A DNA stretch of 64,000 nucleotides from positions 558,001 to 622,000 of the forward strand of contig NZ_FZPH01000002.1 in assembly GCF_900188485.1 (NCBI RefSeq), written 5' to 3'. Under the pieces are notes generated by a model. The model searched no databases. It worked only from the letters and a program-made list of their open reading frames with translations, and had not been told where the DNA came from. Shown piece by piece: positions 44,112 to 52,474 of the stretch (its first letter is position 1; each line of letters begins with the position of its first letter). The position numbers and the translations under genes are program-made. Source of the DNA: Asanoa hainanensis (GTDB lineage Bacteria > Actinomycetota > Actinomycetes > Mycobacteriales > Micromonosporaceae).

Positions 44112-45199
44112 ACACGTCGTCCGCCATCAGGCTCGTCGCGGCCCGCGAGCTGAAGGTCAAGATCAAGGACAAGACGTTCCTCATCAGTACGGTCTTCTTC
44201 CTCCTGTTCGGCCTCGGCAGCGCCGTCTTGCCGGCGATCTTCGGCGGCGGCGCGTCCAGCGTCGCGGTCGCCGACGCGGCCACCGCGACGACGCTGCGCA
44301 ACGCGGGCCTGGAGGTGACCCAGGTCGGTGACGAGGCGGCCGCCGAGCAGGCGGTCCGGGACGGAGACGTGGACGCCGCAGTGGTAACGGGGGGCGGCGA
44401 CCCCAAGGTCCTGGCGATGGAGGACGCGCCCGGCGACGTCGTCTCGGCGCTCAGCGTCGAACCCGCGGTCCAGCTCCTGGATCCGGACGCGGTCGACCCG
44501 CTGCTGGCGTACCTCGTGCCGTTCGGTTTCGCGGTCGTCTTCTTCTTCACGTCGTTGACGTTCGGACTCCAGATCTCGCAAAGCGTCGTAGAGGAGAAGC
44601 AGACGCGGATCGTCGAGATCCTGGTCGCGAGCGTGCCGACCCGGGCGCTGCTGGCCGGCAAGGTGATCGCCGGCGGCGTGCTGGCGCTGACCCAGGTCGC
44701 GCTGATCGCGGCCGTCACGGTGATCAGCCTCCAGCTCACCGACAGCGGCGGGCTGCTGTCGCTGGTCGGCCCGGCGATCGGGTGGTTCGTGCCGTTCTTC
44801 GTGGTCGGCTTCGTGATGCTCGCGGCCCTGTGGGCGGCGGCCGGCGCGCTGGTCAACCGCCTGGAGGACCTGCAAGGCGTCTCGATGCCACTGCAGCTCC
44901 TGGTGATGCTGCCGTTCTTCCTCGTGGTCTTCCTGAACGACAACAAGCCGGTGATGACGTTGCTGTCCTACATCCCGTTCTCCGCGCCGACGGCGATGCC
45001 GGTCCGGCTGTTCAGCGGCGACGCCGCGGCCTGGGAGCCACTGGTCGCACTGGGCATCATGGTGGTCGCGGCGCTCGCGCTGATCGCGGTCGGCGCCCGG
45101 GTCTACGAGGGTTCGCTGCTGCGGACCAACGGCAAGATCTCGTTCGGCGCCGCCTTCCGCGACAAGGAGAGCCGCCGGCTGGCGGAGATCAACAAATAA
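44108..45199 (+). CDS. ABC-2 type permease (NatB-like)
   Basis: 363 residues, ATG overlapping the ATPase stop. One helix near the N-terminus (FLISTVFFLLFGLGSAVLPAIFG), an extracytoplasmic domain of about 110 residues, and then five helices (YLVPFGFAVVFFFTSLTFG, GGVLALTQVALIAAVTVI, FVVGFVMLAALWAAAGALV, LLVMLPFFLVVFL, ALGIMVVAALALIAVGARVY). The motif VVEEKQTRIVEILVASV is typical of NatB/YhaP permeases. Pairs with the upstream ATPase. Confidence 0.88.
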   Translation: MNTSSAIRLVAARELKVKIKDKTFLISTVFFLLFGLGSAVLPAIFGGGASSVAVADAATATTLRNAGLEVTQVGDEAAAEQAVRDGDVDAAVVTGGGDPKVLAMEDAPGDVVSALSVEPAVQLLDPDAVDPLLAYLVPFGFAVVFFFTSLTFGLQISQSVVEEKQTRIVEILVASVPTRALLAGKVIAGGVLALTQVALIAAVTVISLQLTDSGGLLSLVGPAIGWFVPFFVVGFVMLAALWAAAGALVNRLEDLQGVSMPLQLLVMLPFFLVVFLNDNKPVMTLLSYIPFSAPTAMPVRLFSGDAAAWEPLVALGIMVVAALALIAVGARVYEGSLLRTNGKISFGAAFRDKESRRLAEINK

Positions 45200-45202
45200 G
45201 GG

Positions 45203-46942
45203 TCACTTCGGGTACGGGGCGGGACTGCCGGAGATCTTCACGAACTCCTTCGACGTCTTGTCCTCGTTGACGGTCAGCTGGGTCGCGGAGCACACGTAGC
45301 TCTGCGACCCACTGCTGCTGCCCACGGTCATGGGCTCGTCGTATCGCTTCTCGCCGTTGACCCGGATCACCCAGCTGCCCTTGGCGGTGCCCTTGCTGTA
45401 GAGGCCGACGCCGTTCTTGCCGCTGAACCTCCACCGCATCACGCCGCTGTACGAGTTGTCGTACGTGGTCGATCCGGACCTGCCCCGGGTCGTCACGCCC
45501 TTGCGCAGGTCGTGCCAGACCGAGCCCTCGGCGCTGTAGTGGGTGATCCAGCCCTTGCCCTGCAGGTGCAGGTCGACGTCGACGCCCCAGAAGTCGACGT
45601 CGGTCTCGTCCCAGGCGGTCAGTTGCCACGAACCGATCAGGCAGGGGTCCACGAGCTCGTTGCCCGTCGGGCTAGGGCTCGGGGTGGTGGTGGGGCTCGG
45701 CGACGAGGTGAGGGAAGCCGGCGCCCCGCCACCGCTCTTTCGGTCGGGTGCGAACGCGAAGGCGGCCGCCGTCGCGACGCCGACGGTCGCGATGCCCGCG
45801 GCCAGCACGGTCACCCGGCGCGACCACCGGCGCCCGCCCGTGGGCGCCGAAGCCACGGGAGGTGCGTCAGGCCGCACCAGCTCGGCGAGTGGCAGCACGG
45901 CGCCCTCGGCGACGGCCAGCTCCGGCTGCTCGACGACCGTCGGCGTGACGCCGAACGCCTGGTGCAGCAGGGTCACCACCAACGGGTAGCGGCTGGCCCC
46001 GCCGACCAGGTAGATCCGATTCAGCGCACCGGCGGGCACGGCCGCGGTGTCGAGGGCGGCGCGGCTCGCCTCGATGGTGCGGTCGAGCAGCGGGCGGGCC
46101 AGCGCGTCGAGCTGCTCCCGGCCGAGGGGTGCGTCCTCGTCGAACAGCGGCAGCGCGATCCGGGTCGACGTGTGCCGGGACAGCGTCTCCTTGGCCGCTC
46201 GCACGGCGTCCCAGAGCTGGCGGCGGGCCCGTCGGTCCACATCAGACGCCGGTGAGGCGAGGCGCTGCCACAGCTCGGGCGCCCGCCCGCCGAACACGTC
46301 GCCGAGGTGGGCGACGATCGCCGCGTCCAGGTCGAGGCCGCCGACACCGGAGATCCCCTCGGTGGCCAGCAGCGCGTAGCCGTCGGCCGTCCGCCGCACC
46401 ACCGACGCGTCGAAGGTGCCACCGCCGAGGTCGTACACGAGCGCACTGGAACCCACCGCCAACCCGGCCACGGCGGCGAAGTGCGCAGCCGCCGCGACCG
46501 GCTCCATCGCCAGGTCGCACTGCGGCACCACCTGAGCGGCCGCCGCCCGCAGCACGGCCCGCCGCTGCTCACCCCAGCCGGCCGGATAGGTGACCACCAT
46601 CCGGCCCGGCGCGCCGCCGGCGACAGTTGCCGCCTCGGCGACGACGCGCCGGAGCACGGCGGCGAACAGGTCGACGACCGGGTATTCCACATCGGACAGC
46701 AGCACGGACACGTCGTCGACGCGTTGCTTGGGATGGAACTCGGCGCCGGCGGGGTGGAACGTGGCGGCCTGGACCGCGTCGCGGCCGACGAAGAGCTTGC
46801 CGGTGCCGTCCGGGTCGGCGCACACCACCGAGGGCAGCAGCGGCGAGCCGTCGAACAGCACCACCCTGGTGCGGCCGTCCGGCCAGTGCAGAGCGGCCGC
46901 GGTGTTGGAGGTGCCGAAGTCGACACCGAGCACGACCGTCAT
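45203..46942 (-). CDS. Membrane-anchored Hsp70-like ATPase with extracellular C-terminal domain
   Basis: 579 residues from MTVVLGVDFGTSNTAAAL; the TACGGT box 13 bases upstream fixes this start over a GTG three codons earlier. The Hsp70/actin ATPase is complete: phosphate-1 VDFGTSN, phosphate-2 VYDLGGGTFDASVV, adenosine motif IYLVGGASRYPLV. Instead of the DnaK substrate domain it has one transmembrane helix (VTVLAAGIATVGVATAAAFAFA, about 390-412), a Ser/Thr/Pro linker, and a roughly 150-residue domain with two cysteines (DPCLIGSWQLTAWDE to SYVCSATQL) of barrel-like character. It may be an envelope stress sensor or signalling protein; function unknown. Confidence 0.8.
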   Translation of the reverse strand: MTVVLGVDFGTSNTAAALHWPDGRTRVVLFDGSPLLPSVVCADPDGTGKLFVGRDAVQAATFHPAGAEFHPKQRVDDVSVLLSDVEYPVVDLFAAVLRRVVAEAATVAGGAPGRMVVTYPAGWGEQRRAVLRAAAAQVVPQCDLAMEPVAAAAHFAAVAGLAVGSSALVYDLGGGTFDASVVRRTADGYALLATEGISGVGGLDLDAAIVAHLGDVFGGRAPELWQRLASPASDVDRRARRQLWDAVRAAKETLSRHTSTRIALPLFDEDAPLGREQLDALARPLLDRTIEASRAALDTAAVPAGALNRIYLVGGASRYPLVVTLLHQAFGVTPTVVEQPELAVAEGAVLPLAELVRPDAPPVASAPTGGRRWSRRVTVLAAGIATVGVATAAAFAFAPDRKSGGGAPASLTSSPSPTTTPSPSPTGNELVDPCLIGSWQLTAWDETDVDFWGVDVDLHLQGKGWITHYSAEGSVWHDLRKGVTTRGRSGSTTYDNSYSGVMRWRFSGKNGVGLYSKGTAKGSWVIRVNGEKRYDEPMTVGSSSGSQSYVCSATQLTVNEDKTSKEFVKISGSPAPYPK

Positions 46943-46949
46943 GGCGTCC

Positions 46950-46955
46950 ACCGTA
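46950..46955 (-). promoter_or_regulatory. -10 box (TACGGT) of the Hsp70-like gene, leaderless type
   Basis: First T 13 bases before the ATG at 46942. Confidence 0.5.
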
Positions 46956-47021
46956 TCCGGCGCGGTCGATCCCGACCGAATCTCGGTGGCGACGCCGGGG
47001 CTCGACCCGGATCATTCGTGC

Positions 47022-48722
47022 ATGGCTGTTCCGCCCCTCACCGCGTCCCTGTCCGACGCCGTGGCCGCCGCTCTGGCGACCGCGGGTGTCCCTGAGGTCG
47101 CGCCGCGGATCCGCCGTTCCCAGCACGCCGACTTCCAGGCCGACGGGGTGCTCGCCTCGGCCGGGGCGGTGCGCCGCGACCCGCGCGCGCTGGCCGCCGA
47201 GGTCGCCGCGGCCCTGCCGACCGGCGACCGGTTGGCCGCCGCGTCCGTCGCCGGCCCGGGCTTCGTCAACCTCGACCTCACCGACGGTGCCCTGCTCGAC
47301 CAACTGGCCGCCCGGCTCGCCGACCCCCGGCTCGGCGTCGGCACGCCGGAGTCGGGCGTCACCACGGTCGTCGACTACTCGCAGCCCAACGTGGCCAAGG
47401 AGATGCACGTCGGCCACCTGCGCTCCACGATCATCGGTGACGCGCTGGTGCGTACCCTCGAACATCTCGGCGGCGACGTGATCCGCCGCAACCACCTCGG
47501 CGACTGGGGCACCCAGTTCGGCATGCTGGTCCAACAACTGGTCGAGCATCCCGAGCCGGCCGCGCCGTCGATGAGCCGGCTGCTGGAGCTCTACCGGGCG
47601 GCCCGGGTCCGGTTCGAGTCCGACCCGGCGTTCGCCGACCGCGCCCGGCGGCGGGTGGTCGCGCTGCAGAGCGGCGACCGGGCGACGGTGGCCGCATGGC
47701 GGGAGATGGTCGACGAGTCCGAGCGCTACTTCACCGAGGTCTACGACCGCCTGGGCGTACGGCTGACGCCGGCCGACGCGGTCGGCGAAAGCGCGTACAA
47801 CGACGCCCTGCCCGGCATCGCCGACGAGCTGGAGCGCACCGGCGTCGCGGTGACCAGCGACGGCGCGCTCTGCGTGTTCACCGACTTCACGTCGACGCCG
47901 CTGATCGTCCGCAAGAGCGACGGCGGCTACGGCTATGCCGCGACGGACCTGGCCGCCCTGCGGCAGCGGGTCGGCGAGCTACACGCCGACCGGCTCCTCT
48001 ACGTGGTCGACGCCCGCCAGTCACTGCACTTCCGGCTGCTCTTCGCGGCGGCGACGCGGGCGGGCTGGCTGCCGGCCACGGTGTCCGCGACCCACGTGGC
48101 GTTCGGCACGGTCCTCGGCAACGACGGCCGCCCGTTCCAGACCAGGAGCGGCGACACGGTCCGGCTGATCGACCTGCTCACCGACGCGGTCGACCGGGCC
48201 CGCACGGTGGTCGCGGCGAAGAACCCGGACCTGACGGGTGCGGCCCTGGACGAACGGGCGAGGGCGGTCGGCATCGGCGCGGTCAAATACGCCGACCTGG
48301 CGACGGGCCGCACCCGCGACTACGTCTACGACCCGGACCGGATGCTCGCCCTGACCGGCGACACGGGCGTCTACCTGCAGTACGCGCACGCCCGAATCCG
48401 CTCGATCCTGGCCCGGGCCGGCAGCGCCCGGCCGCAGGTCGCGCCCGGTGTGCCGGTACACCCGGCCGAACGCGCCCTGATCCTGGACCTGGACGCTTTC
48501 GCGGAAACGCTGGCGGATGTGGTGGCGACCTACGAGCCCCACCGGCTGTGCGCCTACCTGCACCGACTGGCCCAGACGTTCACCACGTTCTACGACCAGT
48601 GCCCGGTCCTACGCGCCGAGGGTCCGACCCGCACAAACCGCCTGGCCCTCTGCCACCTAACAGGCGACACCCTCCACACGGGCCTGTCCCTACTCGGCAT
48701 CGAGGCCCCCGACCAGCTCTAG
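47022..48722 (+). CDS. argS: Arginyl-tRNA synthetase, E. coli type
   Basis: 566 residues from MAVPPLTASLSDAVAAALA. All parts of a class I ArgRS are present: N-terminal Arg_tRNA_synt_N domain, the HIGH-like motif in YSQPNVAKEMHVGHLRSTIIGDA, DWGTQFGMLV, FQTRSGDTVRLIDLL in place of KMSKS, and the DALR anticodon-binding domain (YLQYAHARIRSILARA to FTTFYDQCPVLRAEG). Sequence order and length follow the E. coli enzyme more than the shorter M. tuberculosis one (from memory), so this may be a second or acquired ArgRS. Three CTA leucine codons occur near its 3' end. A tRNA gene faces it tail to tail. Confidence 0.93.
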   Translation: MAVPPLTASLSDAVAAALATAGVPEVAPRIRRSQHADFQADGVLASAGAVRRDPRALAAEVAAALPTGDRLAAASVAGPGFVNLDLTDGALLDQLAARLADPRLGVGTPESGVTTVVDYSQPNVAKEMHVGHLRSTIIGDALVRTLEHLGGDVIRRNHLGDWGTQFGMLVQQLVEHPEPAAPSMSRLLELYRAARVRFESDPAFADRARRRVVALQSGDRATVAAWREMVDESERYFTEVYDRLGVRLTPADAVGESAYNDALPGIADELERTGVAVTSDGALCVFTDFTSTPLIVRKSDGGYGYAATDLAALRQRVGELHADRLLYVVDARQSLHFRLLFAAATRAGWLPATVSATHVAFGTVLGNDGRPFQTRSGDTVRLIDLLTDAVDRARTVVAAKNPDLTGAALDERARAVGIGAVKYADLATGRTRDYVYDPDRMLALTGDTGVYLQYAHARIRSILARAGSARPQVAPGVPVHPAERALILDLDAFAETLADVVATYEPHRLCAYLHRLAQTFTTFYDQCPVLRAEGPTRTNRLALCHLTGDTLHTGLSLLGIEAPDQL

Positions 48723-48748
48723 CTCGGACGCCCCCGGGGCGTCCGAGC
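48722..48748 (+). terminator. Strong GC hairpin at the end of argS
   Basis: GCTCGGACGCCCC (48722-48734) pairs perfectly with GGGGCGTCCGAGC (48736-48748), starting on the last base of the argS stop codon. It lacks a long T run but separates argS from the convergent tRNA gene. Confidence 0.6.
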
Positions 48749-48765
48749 CGCGCATATGTGAAATG

Positions 48766-48840
48766 TAGGGTCGACGGGACTCGAACCCGCACTTTTACGG
48801 ACCTAAACCGTTTGCCTCATGCCAATTGGGCTACGACCCC
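48766..48840 (-). tRNA. tRNA with anticodon UAG (reads CUA, leucine codon), short variable loop
   Basis: 75 nt with a full cloverleaf. Acceptor GGGGTCG pairs with CGACCCT (G-T at the first pair), discriminator A. D arm GCC/GGC with GG in the loop. Anticodon stem ACGG/CCGT around TTTAGGT, giving anticodon TAG with G37. Variable loop of five bases. T arm GCGGG-TTCGAGT-CCCGT. CCA is not encoded. Bacterial leucine tRNAs normally have a long variable arm, so identity is uncertain. A27-A43 and C13-A22 mismatches are present. Convergent with argS. Confidence 0.75.
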
Positions 48841-48954
48841 TCGTGGGCTGCCGTCCGGTATACCAGCCGGGTTCGGTGATCGGAACCCCGCCTCGATCGG
48901 GTGAATTCGGACGGCAGGCCCCGTCGTGGGCCGCCGTGATCGGCATGACGGGCC

Positions 48955-50229
48955 TTACGGCAGGGCCGCGGCCTTGCGGAGGAGTACGTCGCGCTCGCGG
49001 GTGTTTGTGCACAGGCGCGCCGCCAATTCCAGTTCCGCCTTCGCCTCTCGCGTGCGGCCCAGCCGGGTCAGTAGCTCGCCGCGTACGCTCGGCAGCAGGT
49101 GTCAGCCCGACAGTCGCGACGTGGCCACCAGCTCGTCCACAATGGAGAGCGCCGGCCCGGGGCCCTGGGCCATCGCTACCGCCACCGCTCGGTTCAGGTC
49201 GACGATCGGGGACGGGGCCACCCGGCCGAGTGCCTCGTAGAGCAGCACGATCCGGTCCCAGTCCGTCTCCGCCACCGACGGCGCCGACGCGTGGCAGGCG
49301 GCGGTCGCGGCCTGGAGCCCGTATGGGCCAAGGCCTCGGCCCAGCGACGACGCCCGGTCCAGCGCCGCCTGCCCCCGCCTGATCGCCGAGCGGTCCCACA
49401 GCCGCCGGTCCTGGTCCTCCAGCAGGACCGCCGAGCCGTCGGGCGCGGTCCGGGCCGGGAACCGTGCCGCCGTGAGCTCGCACAACGCCAGCAGGCCGAA
49501 CGCCTCCGGCTCCGTCGGCAGCAGGGCGGTGAGCATGCGGGCCAGCCGCAGCGCCTCGTGCGCGAGGTCCGTGCGCAGCAACCGGTCACCGGCCGTCGCC
49601 GTCGAGCCCTCGGTGAAGATCACGTAGAGGACGCTCAGCACTCCACCCAGGCGGTCCCGGCGATCCGCCGCCGGCGGCAGGGCGAACGGCACACCCGCGG
49701 CGGCGATCGTCTTCTTCGCCCGGGTGATCCGGGCCTGGATCGTGGGCACCGGCACGAGGAACGCGCGGGCTATCTCCTCACTGGACAGTGCGCCGACGGT
49801 ACGCAGGGTCAGCGCCACCCGGGCCTCGGGGGAGAGCACCGGATGGCAGGCGATGAACATCAACGCGAGGATGTCGTCCTCGACCTGGTCGGGGTCCCAC
49901 AGCAGGTCGTCGGAGGACGGCGGGGACACAGCGACCGCCGCGTAGCGGTCGTCGAGGGCCGACCGCCGCCGGAAGCCGTCGATCGCCCGCCGCCGGGCCG
50001 TGGCCAGCAGCCAACCCACCGGCGAGTCCGGCACCCCGTCGCGGGCCCAGCTCACCAGCGCCTCCGCCACGGCCTCCTGGGCGACGTCCTCGGCGAGCGG
50101 GAAGTCCCCCGTGTAGCGGGCCAGCGCCGAGACGATCCGGGCCGACTCGATGCGCCAGACCGCCTCGACGGCCCGCCGCGCCGACTCGGACGTCGGCGGG
50201 GTCGGCGGGCCGTCACCGGCGCCGGGCAT
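48955..50229 (-). pseudogene. ECF42-type RNA polymerase sigma factor with internal TGA stop
   Basis: The gene spans 424 codons from MPGAGDGPPTPPTSESARRAVEAVWRIESARIVSALAR. Sigma-70 region 2 (LAEDVAQEAVAEALVSWARDG, WLLATARRRAIDGFRR), region 4 (LSSEEIARAFLVPVPTIQARITRAKKTI) and the long C-terminal extension of this class are intact. TGA at 49102-49104 breaks the frame after LVATSRLSG, where relatives usually read G-Y-H-L-L. The same frame continues HLLPSVRGELLTRLGRTREA to a TAA at 48955. The truncated product lacks the last 48 residues. It overlaps the YCII gene by one base (TGATG). Confidence 0.8.
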
Positions 50230-50648
50230 CAGAGCTGGCCGGTCCGCTCGCGGAACGCGCGCTCCTTGACGACCCACTCGTTGTCCTGCGGGAACTCGTC
50301 GATCGTCGGGACGCGGCGGATCTCGCACTTCGCGCCGGGCATCCGCGGCAGGCGCTTGGCCCACTCGACGGCCTCGTCCTTGGACGCCACGTCGAGCAGC
50401 CAGAAGCCGCCGAACAGCTCCTTGGTCTCCCCGTACGGGCCGTCGGTCACCACCGGCGTCTCGTTGCTGAGGTCGACGACGACGCCCTGGCCCGGGTCGT
50501 CCAGGCCCTCGCCGGTGAGCAGCACGCCGGCCCGGATCATCTCCTCGTTGACCCGCCCCATCGTCGCCATCATCTCGTCGAACGGCGTCGCCATCATCGT
50601 CGCGATGGTCTCGTCCGTACCCCGCATGATCAGCATGTACTTCGCCAT
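50229..50648 (-). CDS. YCII/DGPF-domain protein, partner of the ECF42 sigma factor
   Basis: 139 residues from MAKYMLIMRGTDETIATMMATPFDEMMATMGRVNEEM, preceded by GGGAGAA. The DGPF signature is present as VVTDGPYGETKELFGGFWLLDV. Genes of this kind are the standard partners of ECF42 sigma factors and may take part in signalling to the sigma factor's C-terminal extension. It is transcribed first and is coupled to the sigma gene. Confidence 0.88.
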   Translation of the reverse strand: MAKYMLIMRGTDETIATMMATPFDEMMATMGRVNEEMIRAGVLLTGEGLDDPGQGVVVDLSNETPVVTDGPYGETKELFGGFWLLDVASKDEAVEWAKRLPRMPGAKCEIRRVPTIDEFPQDNEWVVKERAFRERTGQL

Positions 50649-50746
50649 GATCGTTCTCCCTGAAGCCCTGAAGGGTCGCGGCTCGACCCTTTCACGCCAA
50701 GGTCGAACGGCTCCGCCGAGGATCGACACGACCACCGGAAGAAAAA

Positions 50747-50752
50747 TAAAAT
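50747..50752 (+). promoter_or_regulatory. -10 box (TAAAAT) of the gene at 50759, leaderless type
   Basis: First T 12 bases before the GTG; set in an A-rich stretch that is rare in this DNA. Confidence 0.5.
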
Positions 50753-50758
50753 GACCCG

Positions 50759-51313
50759 GTGAAGGCCGCATTCTGGCTCGACGAGGCGCGCAGGGCGGCG
50801 TACGACGGCGCGCTCCGCACGGCCGACTTCGAAGACGCCTGGGGTGACATCGCCCCGGTCACCTTCGCCGCGACAGCCTGGCAGGCCGCGACCGCCACCG
50901 CGTACGCCCGCTGGCACCCCCGGGTCACGGACGCGACCTGCCGCCGCAACACCTGGGACGGCACCCTCACCGCCGACGTGGCGATCGTCGCGCCCTGGCC
51001 GACCGAGCTGGCGTCGAGCCGCCCGTGGACGCGCGACCGCGGCTGGCGGGACTGGCCGCAGACATTCGGCCAATACCTCGTGCCCACCGACCACGACGTG
51101 GCCCGGGCGCCCCACCTCCGCACGCAGCTGTTGATCAGCGCGACCGTCCCGGCCGACCACCTCCCGCCGGCGCCGCACGGCCCGGCCGACGAGGTGGGGC
51201 AGGCCGCCCACCACGCCGTCGCCGTCATCGCCCGCGAGCTCGACGACCTGCTCGGACCGCTCCTCGCCCAGCTCGACGACCAGCGCTCAGGTCCGCGCGA
51301 AGTCCTCACCTAG
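50759..51313 (+). CDS. Hypothetical protein
   Basis: 184 residues from a GTG; no family recognised. Trp- and His-rich (AFWLDEARRAAYDGALRTADFEDAWGDIAPV, SRPWTRDRGWRDWPQTFGQYLV), no signal peptide or membrane helix. The leaderless promoter and actinobacterial codon use support a real gene. It is divergent from the YCII gene, and its last 27 bases overlap the end of a convergent SigE-type sigma gene. Confidence 0.55.
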   Translation: MKAAFWLDEARRAAYDGALRTADFEDAWGDIAPVTFAATAWQAATATAYARWHPRVTDATCRRNTWDGTLTADVAIVAPWPTELASSRPWTRDRGWRDWPQTFGQYLVPTDHDVARAPHLRTQLLISATVPADHLPPAPHGPADEVGQAAHHAVAVIARELDDLLGPLLAQLDDQRSGPREVLT

Positions 51314-51811
51314 CGCGGCCCGCAAGCGCCCCAGGGCCCGGCCGTTCTGGGTCTTGACCACCGACACGGACACGTCCAGGATCCCGGCCACCGTCTCGAC
51401 GCTCAGGTCCTCCCAGTGCCGCAGCACCACGATCGCCTGGTCACGGACCGGCAGGTCGGCCAACGCCCGCAGCAGCGCCACATGCGTCTCGACGGTGTCG
51501 GCCGGCCGCTCGAAGGCCGACTCCGGAAGCGAAGCCACCACCACCTCACCGGCGCTGCGCCGCTTGCGCTGGTCGAAAACGGCGTTCATCAGGACCCGGC
51601 GGCTGTACGCGTCGAGGTTGGCGGTGTGCCGGATCCGGCCCCACACCTCGTACATCTTGACGAACGTGGTCTGGGTCAGATCCTGGGCAAGATGCCAGTC
51701 GCGGCACATCAGGTACGCCGTGCGGCGCAGCCGGGGCGCGGCCGCCTCGACGAACGCGGTGAACTCCGCCTCCTGCTGACGCCGCCGGGCCGCACCCCAC
51801 GGGCCGATCAT
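51287..51811 (-). CDS. SigE-family ECF RNA polymerase sigma factor
   Basis: 174 residues. Region 2: EFTAFVEAAAPRLRRTAYLMCRDWHLAQDLTQTTFVKMYEVWGRI; region 4: LADLPVRDQAIVVLRHWEDLSVETVAGILDVSVSVVKTQNGRALGRL. This is the SigE-family pattern frequent in actinobacteria. The ATG overlaps the stop of the upstream membrane protein by four bases (ATGA), which makes that protein a likely anti-sigma factor or sensor. Confidence 0.9.
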   Translation of the reverse strand: MIGPWGAARRRQQEAEFTAFVEAAAPRLRRTAYLMCRDWHLAQDLTQTTFVKMYEVWGRIRHTANLDAYSRRVLMNAVFDQRKRRSAGEVVVASLPESAFERPADTVETHVALLRALADLPVRDQAIVVLRHWEDLSVETVAGILDVSVSVVKTQNGRALGRLRAALGEDFART

Positions 51812-52401
51812 CCGGCCGACCCGACGCTGACACCGTCCGGGCAGGCGCTGTCGATCACCTGGTCGACGCCAGGCGTGTTCCGGATTCGCAGCACGAGTTC
51901 GTGGTATCCCGACCAGACGGTCACTTTCACCCGAAACGACTCCGGCATCTGCGAGACCTGGACGGCGGAGACCAGTTCCGGGTTGTCGCTGAACATCGCC
52001 TGGAAGTTGAGGTACGCCTGGTCCTGGCTCTCGAACCGCACCTGGTGCACCGTCTCGACCGACTGCAGGAGCACGTCGACCCTCTCGCGCTGGGCGTCGG
52101 TGACATCCGGGTTGAGGAAGACCGACAGGTCCGTCGGACGCTCGCGCGCTGGCGTCTCACAGGCCGGGTTCAGCTGCGATTCGAACCGCGCCGGCACGGT
52201 CTCTGTCGGTGCCGCCCCGGTGGCCAGGTTCACCGCACCGAGCGCGGCGACCAGGGCGACCGCCGCACCACCGGCCAGCACCAACCGGCGACGGCGCCGC
52301 CCTCGTCCGATCGCGACCACGTTCGCGGCGAGGTCGCCGGTCGGCGGATCGGGCTCGTCGGCCAGGGCCTGGCCGAAGAGCACGTGCAGGTTCGGGTCCA
52401 A
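51808..52401 (-). CDS. Membrane protein with FtsX-type extracellular domain, likely sigma-factor partner
   Basis: 197 residues from a TTG with GGGAGG upstream. A short cytoplasmic N-terminus, one transmembrane helix (RRLVLAGGAAVALVAALGAVNLA, about 38-60), then an extracellular domain like that of FtsX: DLSVFLNPDVTDAQRERVDVLL, VHQVRFESQDQAYLNFQAMFSDNPELVSAV, MPESFRVKV. The FtsX permease helices are absent. Coupled to a SigE-type sigma gene, it may sense cell-wall hydrolase activity or division state and control the sigma factor. The N-terminal 37 residues are short for a classical anti-sigma domain. Confidence 0.72.
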   Translation of the reverse strand: MDPNLHVLFGQALADEPDPPTGDLAANVVAIGRGRRRRRLVLAGGAAVALVAALGAVNLATGAAPTETVPARFESQLNPACETPARERPTDLSVFLNPDVTDAQRERVDVLLQSVETVHQVRFESQDQAYLNFQAMFSDNPELVSAVQVSQMPESFRVKVTVWSGYHELVLRIRNTPGVDQVIDSACPDGVSVGSAG

Positions 52402-52474
52402 GGCTGCCTCCCTCGTCGCGGTGGACTCTCACCTGAGATGACTGCCTGACCACCCGGATCGGTCACATCGTCCG

